Of a stretch of 64,000 nt of DNA, positions 27,860-37,077 are shown one piece after another; positions within the stretch are counted from its first letter, which is position 1; every line of letters starts with the position of its first letter. The notes under the pieces were generated by a model. That model saw nothing but the letters and a program-made list of their open reading frames with translations. It had not been told where the DNA came from and ran no database searches. This stretch comes from Pseudomonadota bacterium. Its GTDB lineage: Bacteria > Bdellovibrionota_B > Oligoflexia > Silvanigrellales > Silvanigrellaceae. The position numbers and the translations under genes are program-made. The stretch covers positions 1 to 64,000 of the forward strand of contig RFOM01000011.1 in assembly GCA_009926615.1 (NCBI GenBank), given 5' to 3'.

Positions 27860-28900
27860 GTGTTGTTGGAAGAGAAGATAAAAAACATTTCGAAAATAGC
27901 GTTGAACTTTGCGAAGCAGAAGTTCGATCTGACCAACGTAACCATTCCGCCGTTTGACGTTTTTGCCAAATGGATCGGACTCATCGGCTTTGCGCTGTTT
28001 CTTTCGGCAGCAGCAAACGTGGCCGTGGTGAAGTATTTGCTATTTCCCTCGATTAAAAAGCCGGCAGCAGCCGCGCCTGCGGATGCCGCTCCTTCGCTCG
28101 TCACTGCGTTCGAAAGACCGAAGGATGATGAATTCAAGACTATTTTGAAACGCAATATTTTTAACTCCGAGCAGGTCGAAATCGTCACCAACGAAAGCGG
28201 CAAAGTGTCGCAGTGCAATCCGGTTAAAAGTGACCTTTCCCTGAAATTTACGGGGGTCATTTTCGGAGGAACGAAGGAGACAAGTCTTGTGCTTCTGGAG
28301 CTGACATCCTCCAAACAGGCGGACACGTTTCTTTTCAATGAAAACGTCAGTTATCCTCAGGCGTCCATTGATGCAAAGATCACCGACATCCAAAAAGACA
28401 AAGTTTTTCTGACCAGAAACGGTGCTGCTTGTCCTGAATTCCTTGAACTCCAGCAGCCTGAGATTGTCAAAAAGCGGGTACCGGGGATTCCGCGCGCGCA
28501 GGCCGCAGGCGTAAACGTCGCTTCGGGTTCTCCTGACGGGGAAGAATACTGTGAATCCGGATTCTGCCGCAAAAAAGGCGGCGACATTCAGGCAGACAGA
28601 CGGTGGGTAGAACGAGCGCTTGGAACCGATTTGACCAAAACACTGCAGGACGCGAAGGCGTCGCCGAATCTTGTCGGCGGCGAAGTGAAGGGGTTTGTTC
28701 TGACAAGAATCCGGCCTGACAGCGTTTACGAAAAGATGGGCTTTCAGGACGGTGACGTTGTCGAGGCGATCAACGGTATTGATTTGAACGATGCTTCCCG
28801 TGCGATTCAGACTTTGAATTCTTTGCGTCAGGAAAATGCAATTGAGCTCAACGTCAAGAGAAACGGTGTCAGCATGCCGCTCAAGATTCAGGTGAAATAA
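27860..28900 (+). CDS. gspC: Type II secretion system protein C (first GspC-like)
   Basis: Inner-membrane component that links the assembly platform to the secretin. The protein has a short cytoplasmic N-terminus, one membrane helix (GLIGFALFLSAAANVAVVKYLLF, residues about 38-60), an Ala/Pro linker and an HR domain (ILKRNIFNSE, then LKFTGVIFGG). After a linker with CESGFC comes a PDZ domain (GFVLTRIRPDSVYEKMGFQDGDVVEAINGI). Cys residues flank the HR domain. The start is GTG at 27860, with AGAGGGG upstream. It opens the gsp operon; a second gspC-like gene follows after 1 base. Confidence 0.85.
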   Translation: MLLEEKIKNISKIALNFAKQKFDLTNVTIPPFDVFAKWIGLIGFALFLSAAANVAVVKYLLFPSIKKPAAAAPADAAPSLVTAFERPKDDEFKTILKRNIFNSEQVEIVTNESGKVSQCNPVKSDLSLKFTGVIFGGTKETSLVLLELTSSKQADTFLFNENVSYPQASIDAKITDIQKDKVFLTRNGAACPEFLELQQPEIVKKRVPGIPRAQAAGVNVASGSPDGEEYCESGFCRKKGGDIQADRRWVERALGTDLTKTLQDAKASPNLVGGEVKGFVLTRIRPDSVYEKMGFQDGDVVEAINGIDLNDASRAIQTLNSLRQENAIELNVKRNGVSMPLKIQVK

Positions 28901-28901
28901 T

Positions 28902-30092
28902 ATGAATCAGCCGTGGTATGAACCTCCCGTAAAAATGTCATTCAAGGAGCGGATTGCGCGATTGAGGCGTGCGGTGATGAGCCGTCTGACCTTCCGGAAA
29001 GACGCTGCCGGCAGGAATCGATCTTCCCGAAGCCTCGCCGATTCAATGATTGTCCGTAAAATTGCCAAAAAGTTTACCGGATTTCTGTTTGCCTTCGGTC
29101 ATTGGTTTCAGCTTTCCATCCTTCCGGTTCTGAGGAAGTTTGACTGGAAACTGATTCAGGGAGTTGCGGCCGTTCTTGTGGTCAGTTTTTTCCTTGCCAA
29201 TTCCATCAGTACCTTTGCCGCAAGCGGTGTGATGTCTTTGACCCGCTCGGCTGCAGCCAAAGCGAAGCCCAAAGGAGCTGCTGCTGCGGATGCGCCCGAA
29301 GCATCGATGACCGGACTTGTTTCGCTGCCGAATCCACAGAAGGCCAACGGCACATCGCTGACCAAAGATATTATCGGCAGAAATCTTTTCAATTCGGAAG
29401 GAAAGATACCTGACGAGATTAAGGAAGAATCAAAAAAGACAAAGAAAGATTTGACTCTCAATTTTGACAATGAACCCTGCGTATCCGGAGAACTGCCTGC
29501 CAAAATTGCAATCACAGGCACGATTTTTACGGGTGATCCGAAGAAGAGCTGGGTTATTCTCAAGGACGAGAAAATCAATGATGCCGATATCTACAAGCCC
29601 GGTGACGCGATTATCGACCACGATGACTACGAGATATACAGCGTGCAGCGCGGTGCCCTTGAGATTCGCAAGGGAAACACGAAGATTTGCGTCGCAATCA
29701 AGGGATTCGAACAAAAAGGAATGCAGGCGTCATCCGCTCCGTCCGCAGGGACTCCTTCGATGAGTGACACTAAAAGTTTTGAGTTTGACGATGCTTTTTT
29801 GAAGGAAGAACTTGGGCCGGGTAATGCCAAGATTCTTAATTGTGCGCGGCTTATTCCATTCGTCGAAGGCGGAAAGAACAAGGGCTTCAGGCTGGCCTCG
29901 ATTGCCACGAGCTGCCTGTTCGACCGGATTGAACTGAAGAACGGAGACTTAATCACGGAAGTCAACGGAACCAGTCTGACGGATGCAACTCAGGGTTACA
30001 GAATTTGGGAAGCCCTGAGTGAATCAAGAACAACAACAATAAATGCTTTAAGAGATGGTCAACCAATTACAAGAACAGTGCGGGTGAAGTGA
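28902..30092 (+). CDS. Type II secretion system protein C (second, diverged GspC-like)
   Basis: A 396-residue paralogue of the preceding GspC. It has a longer, basic cytoplasmic N-terminus of about 80 residues, a membrane helix (GVAAVLVVSFFLANSISTFA), an Ala-rich linker and an HR-like domain (IIGRNLFNSEGKIPDE, then IAITGTIFTGDPK). A C-terminal PDZ-like region ends with KNGDLITEVNGTSLTDATQGY. Cys residues sit at the same places around the HR domain as in the first copy, which suggests a shared disulfide. Two GspC-type genes in tandem are unusual; this one may replace or partner GspC, or act in the inner-membrane ring. Confidence 0.75.
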   Translation: MNQPWYEPPVKMSFKERIARLRRAVMSRLTFRKDAAGRNRSSRSLADSMIVRKIAKKFTGFLFAFGHWFQLSILPVLRKFDWKLIQGVAAVLVVSFFLANSISTFAASGVMSLTRSAAAKAKPKGAAAADAPEASMTGLVSLPNPQKANGTSLTKDIIGRNLFNSEGKIPDEIKEESKKTKKDLTLNFDNEPCVSGELPAKIAITGTIFTGDPKKSWVILKDEKINDADIYKPGDAIIDHDDYEIYSVQRGALEIRKGNTKICVAIKGFEQKGMQASSAPSAGTPSMSDTKSFEFDDAFLKEELGPGNAKILNCARLIPFVEGGKNKGFRLASIATSCLFDRIELKNGDLITEVNGTSLTDATQGYRIWEALSESRTTTINALRDGQPITRTVRVK

Positions 30093-30093
30093 T

Positions 30094-32607
30094 ATGAAAA
30101 ACAACGTGCAGTTAGGTATTGTCCTCAGGAAAGCGGCGCCATTGACGGTTTCGCTTTTGGCCGTCCTGAGTCTCAATAACTCGCGGCTTCTCGGCAGCGA
30201 GCGGGTCTTCGCACAGGATGCACCTCCTCCTCCGCCGCCGCCACCTCCACCGCCGCCGCCGGCAGACGACAATCCTCCGCCGGACGACTCGTCGGGGGCA
30301 TCGGATGTTTCTTCGGACTACGACGGGGGCAGCTCCGGTTCTTCCGGAAAGTCCAAGACACCCTCGGCTCCCAAGGCCAATATTCCCGGCAAGAAAGTTC
30401 CGCGCGGACAGGAACTCGTCACAATCGACTTTCCTGAACCCACATCCATCAAGGACATCATCAAGGCTGTCAGCTTGTGGAGCGGAAAGAATTTCATTTT
30501 GGGTGCCGGCGTGTCGTCAGGTGCCAAAGTTGCAATTATTTCGCCGCAGCAGGTAACCAAAGAAGAAGCCTATCAGGCATTTTTGAGTGCGCTGAACGTC
30601 GCCGGCTATACGACAGTTGATACCGGCAAGGCCATTAAAATTGTTGCGACGCGGCAGGCGACCGCCTCGAACATCAAAACCTTCTACGGTGCAAGCTGGG
30701 CACCGATGACCGACGAAATCATTACGCAGATTATCCCTCTCAGCTATATCGATGCGCAAACAGTCTCCAACCAGTTGCGGACGATTCTGAGAGAATCAAA
30801 TCCGGTTCCGTTTCAAACAACGAACTCGCTGATTGTTTCGGATACGGGTCACAAAATCCGGCGCCTGCTCGAAATCATCCGGCTGCTCGATGTGAAGGGA
30901 AATCAGCCGCAGGTTGCAATTCTTCCGGTTAAAAATACGGACGCCAACGACATCGGCAAAAAGATTCAGGATGTATTCGGTTCGCGCGGGGGCGGCGGCG
31001 CTCTGTACCTGCAAAAAGTTATTGTGGACGAGAGAACCAACAGTCTGATTCTGATTGGACCGCCCCGCGGTCTTGATGATGTTGCCCGTCTTGTTGCCCG
31101 TTTGGACAAGCCGCTTGAAGATTTGGGAAGTCAGGCACAGATTCACGTTCGCCCGCTCGATTATGCCGATGCCGAAAAACTTGCAGGAACACTGCAATCG
31201 CTGGCGCAGGGGTCAAGTTCACTGAGAGGACGAAGGGGCAATTCAAACACACCGCCTCCTGCAGGAGCTCCTGCGGCTTCGGGAGCCGGCACGGCCGATA
31301 TCGGCGGTGCAAAGATCAGTGCCGACAAAGCCACAAACTCCCTTATTATTCAAGGGTCGAAGGCTGTTTTCAATGAGGTTGATCAAATCATCCGTCAGCT
31401 CGATAAGCGACGTGATCAGGTTTATGTCGAGACCGACATTATTGACGTGAACCTCGGAAACCAAATGTCGCTGTCCACGTCGTTTCTCGCGGGTGCGACA
31501 GCTCTCAACAATAAAGCAAATGTTCCGCTCGGCTGGAAACCGGGGGGCATGGCTCCTTTTGCCATCACAAAGCCGAATGCAAGCACAACCGAACAACAGG
31601 ATTTGCTCAGCAAAGCAATTCCTTCGCAGGCCCTGTTGGGTATTCTGAGCAGCAAGACGGTTGAAATCGGCGGGATCAAACTTTCTCCCGGTGCATTCAT
31701 TTTTGCGCTCAAGCAGGACAGCAACTCAAACGTGCTGCAGACACCGAGCCTGCTCGTTGCCGACAACGAAGATTCGACTTTTGAGGCGACCGAGCGCGAA
31801 AATATTTTGATCAATCAGGAAGACCCGCTGACTAAGATCCGTTCACAAAAAATCGAGACACTAGATGCAACTCTCAGCGTCAAGATAAAGCCTCAGATTT
31901 CCAAAGCGGACTTTGTCAGTATGGACGTGGCAATCAAGGCTGAGAGCTTCGGACGGCGAAACGCGGAAAACCGGCCGGAGCAGACCAACAAACGTTCGTT
32001 CAACACTAAAGTAACTGTACAGAACGAGCAGACGATTGTGGTCAGCGGTTTGCAGCGCGACCTTGAGATTGAAGGAAAAGACAAAGTTCCGCTGCTCGGT
32101 GACATTCCAATCATCGGATGGCTTTTCCGAAACTCTTCGACCACCAAGGCCAAAACAACTCTGATGATCTTCCTGACTCCGCATGTTGTCAGAACATCGG
32201 ATGACTTGGGTCGGATTTATGATAAAAAGGTAAAGGCCAGAGACGAGTTTCTTAAAGCATTTTATGGCAGTGACTTTAAGAAACGCGATGTTTTCAAGCG
32301 CCTGCGCAGTCTTGATGAGGGCAAGATTCCTTCAAAACAGGCTCCGGCCTCTGCACCGGCTTCTGCGCCTGCGGCAGCACCGCTGCCGGCACCTGAAGCA
32401 CCGGCAGCGCAACCGGCTTCACCTGAACAGCCGTCCGGCACGGCTCCTGCGGTCGAAGAGAAAACATCTCAGGATACAACCAAGCAAGGACTTCCAAGCA
32501 AAGATTCCAACCCGATTATTGTACCGGGTGCATCGGGAAGCGGTGGCGGCGACGGCGGTGGCGCAAGTGCTCCGCCTCCGCCACCGTCCGGCGGATCCGG
32601 AGAATGA
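30094..32607 (+). CDS. gspD: Type II secretion system secretin GspD
   Basis: Outer-membrane channel of the type II secretion system, 837 residues. A signal sequence is followed at the start of the mature protein by 13 consecutive Pro and a Ser/Gly-rich linker. Then come an N0 domain (ITIDFPEPTSIKDIIKAVSLWSGKNF region), N1-N3 repeats (VSNQLRTILRESNPVP, VDERTNSLILIGPPRG) and the secretin barrel (TPSLLVADNEDSTFEA, VSGLQRDLEIEGKDKVPLLGDIPIIGWLFR). The C-terminus is an Ala/Pro-rich stretch with a Gly-rich end, presumably disordered. It starts one base after gspC2. Confidence 0.95.
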   Translation: MKNNVQLGIVLRKAAPLTVSLLAVLSLNNSRLLGSERVFAQDAPPPPPPPPPPPPPADDNPPPDDSSGASDVSSDYDGGSSGSSGKSKTPSAPKANIPGKKVPRGQELVTIDFPEPTSIKDIIKAVSLWSGKNFILGAGVSSGAKVAIISPQQVTKEEAYQAFLSALNVAGYTTVDTGKAIKIVATRQATASNIKTFYGASWAPMTDEIITQIIPLSYIDAQTVSNQLRTILRESNPVPFQTTNSLIVSDTGHKIRRLLEIIRLLDVKGNQPQVAILPVKNTDANDIGKKIQDVFGSRGGGGALYLQKVIVDERTNSLILIGPPRGLDDVARLVARLDKPLEDLGSQAQIHVRPLDYADAEKLAGTLQSLAQGSSSLRGRRGNSNTPPPAGAPAASGAGTADIGGAKISADKATNSLIIQGSKAVFNEVDQIIRQLDKRRDQVYVETDIIDVNLGNQMSLSTSFLAGATALNNKANVPLGWKPGGMAPFAITKPNASTTEQQDLLSKAIPSQALLGILSSKTVEIGGIKLSPGAFIFALKQDSNSNVLQTPSLLVADNEDSTFEATERENILINQEDPLTKIRSQKIETLDATLSVKIKPQISKADFVSMDVAIKAESFGRRNAENRPEQTNKRSFNTKVTVQNEQTIVVSGLQRDLEIEGKDKVPLLGDIPIIGWLFRNSSTTKAKTTLMIFLTPHVVRTSDDLGRIYDKKVKARDEFLKAFYGSDFKKRDVFKRLRSLDEGKIPSKQAPASAPASAPAAAPLPAPEAPAAQPASPEQPSGTAPAVEEKTSQDTTKQGLPSKDSNPIIVPGASGSGGGDGGGASAPPPPPSGGSGE

Positions 32608-32615
32608 GGTAGAAT

Positions 32616-34436
32616 ATGGAAAAAATTCAGGCTGTAGAACAGGTCTTTTCCGCGCTGGACAAGGCTAAAAAAGCAAAAGGCGGAGAGGACACCGGCGTAG
32701 GTCAATGGACTCAGACGTCGCCCCAGCGTTTTGGCCGGAAGACTCTGGGCGAGATTCTGGTCGAGCGCAAAAAGATAACTGAAGATCAATTGCGTGAGGC
32801 TCTCAAGATTCAGCAGCTGCGCGGAGGTTCCCAGAAAGTGGGAGCCATTTTGCTTGAATCGGAGCTCATTGAACAAAACGACATTCTGCAGGGCTTGGCG
32901 ATTCAGCTTGAATTGCCTTATCTGGAACAGCTGCCGATCAATGATATTGACGCCGATTTGGTGCGCGATCTGAGCATCAGTTTTTGTTCACAGAACCTTG
33001 TGGTGCCTGTGTCCCGTGATGCCACGGGTGTCACGGTTGCGGTGAATGACCCTCTGAATCTCGGTGCTGTCGACGATCTCCGTTTGATTCTCGGAAATAC
33101 GATTTTCAGGGTGGTATGTCCGAAGCAGACGATCGAAAGCGCTATCAACAGTGTTTTTGAACGGCAGGATATGTCGCGTGAAGCCAATCAGGGGCTTGTC
33201 AATGATGAGACTGACGATCTTGCGGGTCTGGACGGGGCAACCGATTTGCTTCATGACACGGAAGACGCGCCTGTCCGGCGTGAGGTCAGTACGATTATTC
33301 GCCGCGCCATCAGCGAAAAAGCATCCGATATTCACATTGAGCCTTTCGAAGATCGTGTTTCGGTGAGATTCCGCGTTGACGGAGGCTTGCGCGAAGTCAG
33401 AACGATTCCGAAAAAGTATCAGGCCAACGTAACAACACGTATCAAGATTCTCGGCAAGTTGAACATTGCCGAGAGCCGGATTCCTCAGGACGGCCGAATT
33501 TCGCTGCGCGTGGGCGGACGGGACTGCGATGTCCGCGTCAGTGCGCTGCCCACAAAATTCGGTGAAAGAATAGTGATGCGTATTCTCGACAAAAGCTCGG
33601 GCGTGCGCGAACTTACCGCAATGGGTATGCCCGAGCGGATATTCAAGGCATTTGAGGCTCTCATTCACTCAAAGCACGGAATTGTGCTGGTTACCGGTCC
33701 TACAGGTTCCGGTAAAACATCAACACTTTCGTCGTCGCTGATGCACATCAACAAACCTGACGTAAACATTATTACGGTTGAAGACCCTGTTGAAGTTGCT
33801 CTTCCGGGAGTCGGACAGGTCGAAGTGAACGAAAAGGCGGGTCTGACATTTGCCGCAGGACTGCGTTCCATTCTTCGTCAGGACCCCGACGTCGTTCTTA
33901 TCGGTGAAATCCGTGACTCCGAAACGGCGCAGATTGCCGTTCAGGCCGCGATGACCGGTCACTTGGTGCTGAGTACGCTGCACACCAACGACACGGCATC
34001 GAGTGTGACTCGTCTTGCCGACCTTGGTGTAGAACCTTTTCAGATTACAACTACTGTTCTTGGGGTGCTTGCGGTCCGGCTTATGAGACGCGTCTGTGCA
34101 TCCTGCCGCGAATTGACGACCCACACGCCGGAAGAGCTTGCGCTTTTGGGACTGACGCCTGAGCGTGTGGCGGGCAAAAAACTATACAAGGCCCGTGTCA
34201 ACGGATGCTCGTCCTGTAAAAATGTCGGCTACGCAGGCCGTGCCGGTATTTATGAGTTGCTTGTCTTTGAAGATGCGGTCCGGCAACAAATCGTGAAGAG
34301 TGTTGACGGTGCGTCGCTGCGCAAAATTGCAATGGGTCGCGGTATGACCACTTTGCGCGACTCCGCGGCCGAGCGCTTTGTCAACGGCGAAACCACATTG
34401 GATGAAGCATTGCATAAGACGCAGGTAGATGAATAA
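32616..34436 (+). CDS. gspE: Type II secretion system ATPase GspE
   Basis: Cytoplasmic hexameric ATPase driving pseudopilus assembly, 606 residues. The N-terminal T2SSE domain starts with FGRKTLGEILVERKKITEDQLREAL. The ATPase has Walker A GPTGSGKTSTL near residue 360, an Asp box with ITVEDPVE, Walker B IRDSETAQIAVQ region and the His box LSTLHTNDT. The tetracysteine zinc site is intact as CASC and CSSC, about 39 residues apart. ATG at 32616 follows GAGGT. Standard position in the operon. Confidence 0.96.
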   Translation: MEKIQAVEQVFSALDKAKKAKGGEDTGVGQWTQTSPQRFGRKTLGEILVERKKITEDQLREALKIQQLRGGSQKVGAILLESELIEQNDILQGLAIQLELPYLEQLPINDIDADLVRDLSISFCSQNLVVPVSRDATGVTVAVNDPLNLGAVDDLRLILGNTIFRVVCPKQTIESAINSVFERQDMSREANQGLVNDETDDLAGLDGATDLLHDTEDAPVRREVSTIIRRAISEKASDIHIEPFEDRVSVRFRVDGGLREVRTIPKKYQANVTTRIKILGKLNIAESRIPQDGRISLRVGGRDCDVRVSALPTKFGERIVMRILDKSSGVRELTAMGMPERIFKAFEALIHSKHGIVLVTGPTGSGKTSTLSSSLMHINKPDVNIITVEDPVEVALPGVGQVEVNEKAGLTFAAGLRSILRQDPDVVLIGEIRDSETAQIAVQAAMTGHLVLSTLHTNDTASSVTRLADLGVEPFQITTTVLGVLAVRLMRRVCASCRELTTHTPEELALLGLTPERVAGKKLYKARVNGCSSCKNVGYAGRAGIYELLVFEDAVRQQIVKSVDGASLRKIAMGRGMTTLRDSAAERFVNGETTLDEALHKTQVDE

Positions 34437-34476
34437 TTAATCAATTGATTGAACTGAAGTCGTCGGGGTTACAGTC

Positions 34477-35709
34477 ATGGCAGTGTTTGTGTATACAGGA
34501 CAGAATGCCCAAACCGGCAAAAAGGTTAAGGCGACTGTCGACGCTGATTCGCTGAAAGATGCGAAGCTGAAGCTCCGTAAACAAAATATTCTTGTGATAG
34601 ACATCAAACCTCAGGCATCCGGAGCGACCTCAACATCCGGCGAGGAAAGTTTTTGGTCCAGACTGCAGGAACAAAAAGTCAAAGATGAGGATATTGCACT
34701 AGCGACCAAGCAGTTTGCCATTCTTATCCGTGCGGCGGTGGATGTTTCGGAAGCGTTGCGATCAATTTCGGAGCAGGTTGAAAACCCCAAATTGAGAATC
34801 GTGTATTCCAAGATTCGTGAGTCCGTTTCGGAAGGACGCTCGCTTTCGGAGGCGCACAGAGACTTCTCCAATATATTTCCGATGGTTTACATCAACATGA
34901 TTGCTGCTGCCGAAAAGGCCGGTGCTTTGCCGGTTGTTCTCCGGCGTCTGGCAGAGTTCACCTCGTGGCAAATCGGCATCAAACGCAAAGTTGTAGGAGC
35001 GCTGATCACACCGGCGATCATGGTCGTTGTTGCCATCGGCGTCACCTTGTTTTTGTTTGTCAATGTGTTGCCCAAAATTACCAAAGCATTTTCCTCACTC
35101 AAGGTCACATTGCCGTGGTATTCGGTTATGTTGAACAACATTTCGGCATGGCTGCAGCAAAGGTGGTGGATTGTCGTTTTGGCAATGATTCTTGCCGTTA
35201 TCGGTTTTTTGCGATGGAAGGCAACTCCGAGCGGCCGCCGGCAGTTTGACATCATCACCTACAGCATGCCGATTTTCGGACCGCTTGTTCAGCGGGTTGC
35301 CGTTTCGCGATTTTCCAAGACGCTCTCTACGGTTTTGTCGTCCGGTGTGCGTATCGTTGAAGGCTTGCAGCTGACGAGAAACGTTGTCGACAACGCGGTT
35401 CTCGAAGATGCCATTGACGAATCGATCAAGCGCGTTCAGGACGGCGAGAAACTGGCTGCCGCGATCGAAAAAACAAACCGTTTTCCTGTCATGGTCGTCC
35501 ACATGTTGCGTACCGGAGAAAAAACGGGAAGACTTGAAGAGATGCTCGTCAACATTGCCGAAGCCTATGATGACGAGGTCGATTACAAAATTGAGTCGAC
35601 GACCAAGCTGATCAATCCTCTCATGACAATCATGATCGCAGGAATAGTGATGCTGATGGTGATGTCCGTACTGGGTCCGATGATGCAGGCAATGAATAGT
35701 CTCAAGTGA
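34477..35709 (+). CDS. gspF: Type II secretion system inner-membrane protein GspF
   Basis: Polytopic platform protein that pairs with GspE, 410 residues, normal length. It starts with FVYTGQNAQTGKKVKATVDADS, typical of GspF. Two T2SSF domains are visible: one with FAILIRAAVDVSEALRSISEQ and the second with FSKTLSTVLSSGVRIVEGLQLTRNVVDN. Membrane helices lie near residues 170-200, 220-240 and at the C-terminus (LINPLMTIMIAGIVMLMVMSVL). Gap to gspE is 40 bp with no promoter evident. Confidence 0.95.
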   Translation: MAVFVYTGQNAQTGKKVKATVDADSLKDAKLKLRKQNILVIDIKPQASGATSTSGEESFWSRLQEQKVKDEDIALATKQFAILIRAAVDVSEALRSISEQVENPKLRIVYSKIRESVSEGRSLSEAHRDFSNIFPMVYINMIAAAEKAGALPVVLRRLAEFTSWQIGIKRKVVGALITPAIMVVVAIGVTLFLFVNVLPKITKAFSSLKVTLPWYSVMLNNISAWLQQRWWIVVLAMILAVIGFLRWKATPSGRRQFDIITYSMPIFGPLVQRVAVSRFSKTLSTVLSSGVRIVEGLQLTRNVVDNAVLEDAIDESIKRVQDGEKLAAAIEKTNRFPVMVVHMLRTGEKTGRLEEMLVNIAEAYDDEVDYKIESTTKLINPLMTIMIAGIVMLMVMSVLGPMMQAMNSLK

Positions 35710-35742
35710 TATTTGTTCTGGTTCAGATGAAGGAGAATTGTT

Positions 35743-36243
35743 ATGTTGAAGAAGGTTTGTTCACGCGTTTCTGTATTAAACGGCCGTTCTGCGGCGACGG
35801 TTTCGTCGCAGTCGGGTTTTACGCTTCTCGAAATCATCATCGTTCTCGGCATCGTCGGTACGCTGATGGCTGTTTTGGTCGGTGGCCTCGGGAGCGGCGG
35901 TGACTCTGCCAAGAAGAAAGAAACAGCCATCAAAGTCAACAACGTTCAAAGTGCGCTCCTGAAGTATCAGGCTGACGTCGGCAGTTATCCGAAAAAGGAA
36001 GAGGGCCTTGCAGCTCTGCTGACAAATCCGGGCATCGGCGCCAAGTGGTCCGGACCTTACATTGGTGCTGAAGAAGACCTTCAGGACTCTTGGAACAACA
36101 AATTTGAGTATGAACTGACTCCCAAGGGGATCAGGATTCTTTCGAACGGCAAAGACGGTCAGGCCGGTTCTGAGGATGATCTGGTCTACATTAACGGCCG
36201 TCTTGAAACGCCGGCTGCAGGCGGAGAAAGTCCTGCAAAATAA
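35743..36243 (+). CDS. gspG: Major pseudopilin GspG
   Basis: Major pilin-like subunit, 166 residues. The prepilin peptidase site is SGFTLLEIIIVLG with Glu at mature position 5, after a 26-residue leader that is longer than usual. The hydrophobic helix is followed by KVNNVQSALLKYQADVGSYPKKEEGLAALLTNPG and later WNNKFEYELTPKGIRILSNGKDGQAGSEDDL, the calcium-binding loop typical of GspG. ATG 35743 follows AAGGAGAA. Confidence 0.95.
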   Translation: MLKKVCSRVSVLNGRSAATVSSQSGFTLLEIIIVLGIVGTLMAVLVGGLGSGGDSAKKKETAIKVNNVQSALLKYQADVGSYPKKEEGLAALLTNPGIGAKWSGPYIGAEEDLQDSWNNKFEYELTPKGIRILSNGKDGQAGSEDDLVYINGRLETPAAGGESPAK

Positions 36244-36261
36244 GTTCGTCGGGAGCTGAAG

Positions 36262-37077
36262 GTGAAGTCTAAGGAGCTTTCCGCCGTGTCAGAGCAGAAA
36301 GTTTTTCCGCGCAAGCGTGCAGGATGGTCTCAGGCAGGGTTTACACTGCTTGAGATCATCATCGTCATGGGAATCATGGGTTCCATCGCATCTGTCATTC
36401 TGCCCAACATCGGCTTGACGACAGGTTCCCGTGTGTCGATGAGCCTGCGTGAAATCGCAGGTACTCTGCGTTCGACGTACGACAACTCAATTCTCAGCGG
36501 CCGAATCAACAGAGTGGTTTTTTCACTGCGGACCGGTGAGTATTGGACTGAGGTTGCTCCCCTGAACTTTTCCGGTCGGCCGTCAACACAGCTGTCCGAC
36601 CTGTCGCCGAGCGAGCAGCGTGCGAAGGACTATAAGCTGCGTCTGCTGGAAGAACTTGATAAACTGTTTATTGAACCCCGCCGTGCAGGCGGGGGAAGCT
36701 CCGAAAGGAGTTATTCCGTGCGCTCGATGCTTGCCATCCAGCGGAATGTCCTCAAGGAGAAGAAATGGGACGAAGTGGAGGACGCCGTTCTGACACGCAG
36801 ACGACTCCCGTTCGGATTGATGTTCTGGAATGTTGCTGCAGAGGGAATGTCGAAGCCTGTTTCAAAGAAAGAGATGCAGGACGGAGATCTTGCGCATATT
36901 TATTTCTTTCCTTGGGGCGAAGGCACGCGCGCCCAGATCCAAATCGCAACTCAGTTGAGCGAGGCTGGGGATATTGATGAGAACGGACCCAAAAACACTC
37001 TTTCTCTGGATTCTCTCACGGGTCAGTCGGCAATCCTCGACGGATTGCAGGAAGCCGAGTTTCTCAAGGAATTCTGA
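36262..37077 (+). CDS. gspH: Minor pseudopilin GspH
   Basis: Minor pilin-like subunit of 271 residues, longer than the usual 170-200 because of an insert rich in charged residues (residues about 110-175, with RRAGGGSSERSYS). The cleavage motif is AGFTLLEIIIVMG with Glu5, after a leader of about 26 residues. GTG at 36262 has GGGAGC upstream. Its 3' end overlaps gspI by about 100 bp. Assignment as H rests on position between G and I. Confidence 0.85.
   Translation: MKSKELSAVSEQKVFPRKRAGWSQAGFTLLEIIIVMGIMGSIASVILPNIGLTTGSRVSMSLREIAGTLRSTYDNSILSGRINRVVFSLRTGEYWTEVAPLNFSGRPSTQLSDLSPSEQRAKDYKLRLLEELDKLFIEPRRAGGGSSERSYSVRSMLAIQRNVLKEKKWDEVEDAVLTRRRLPFGLMFWNVAAEGMSKPVSKKEMQDGDLAHIYFFPWGEGTRAQIQIATQLSEAGDIDENGPKNTLSLDSLTGQSAILDGLQEAEFLKEF

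Noticed and set aside
27352..28338. 328-codon minus-strand frame
   Set aside because: Spans the divergent region between the chemoreceptor and gspC and is antisense to or out of frame with both; no motif.
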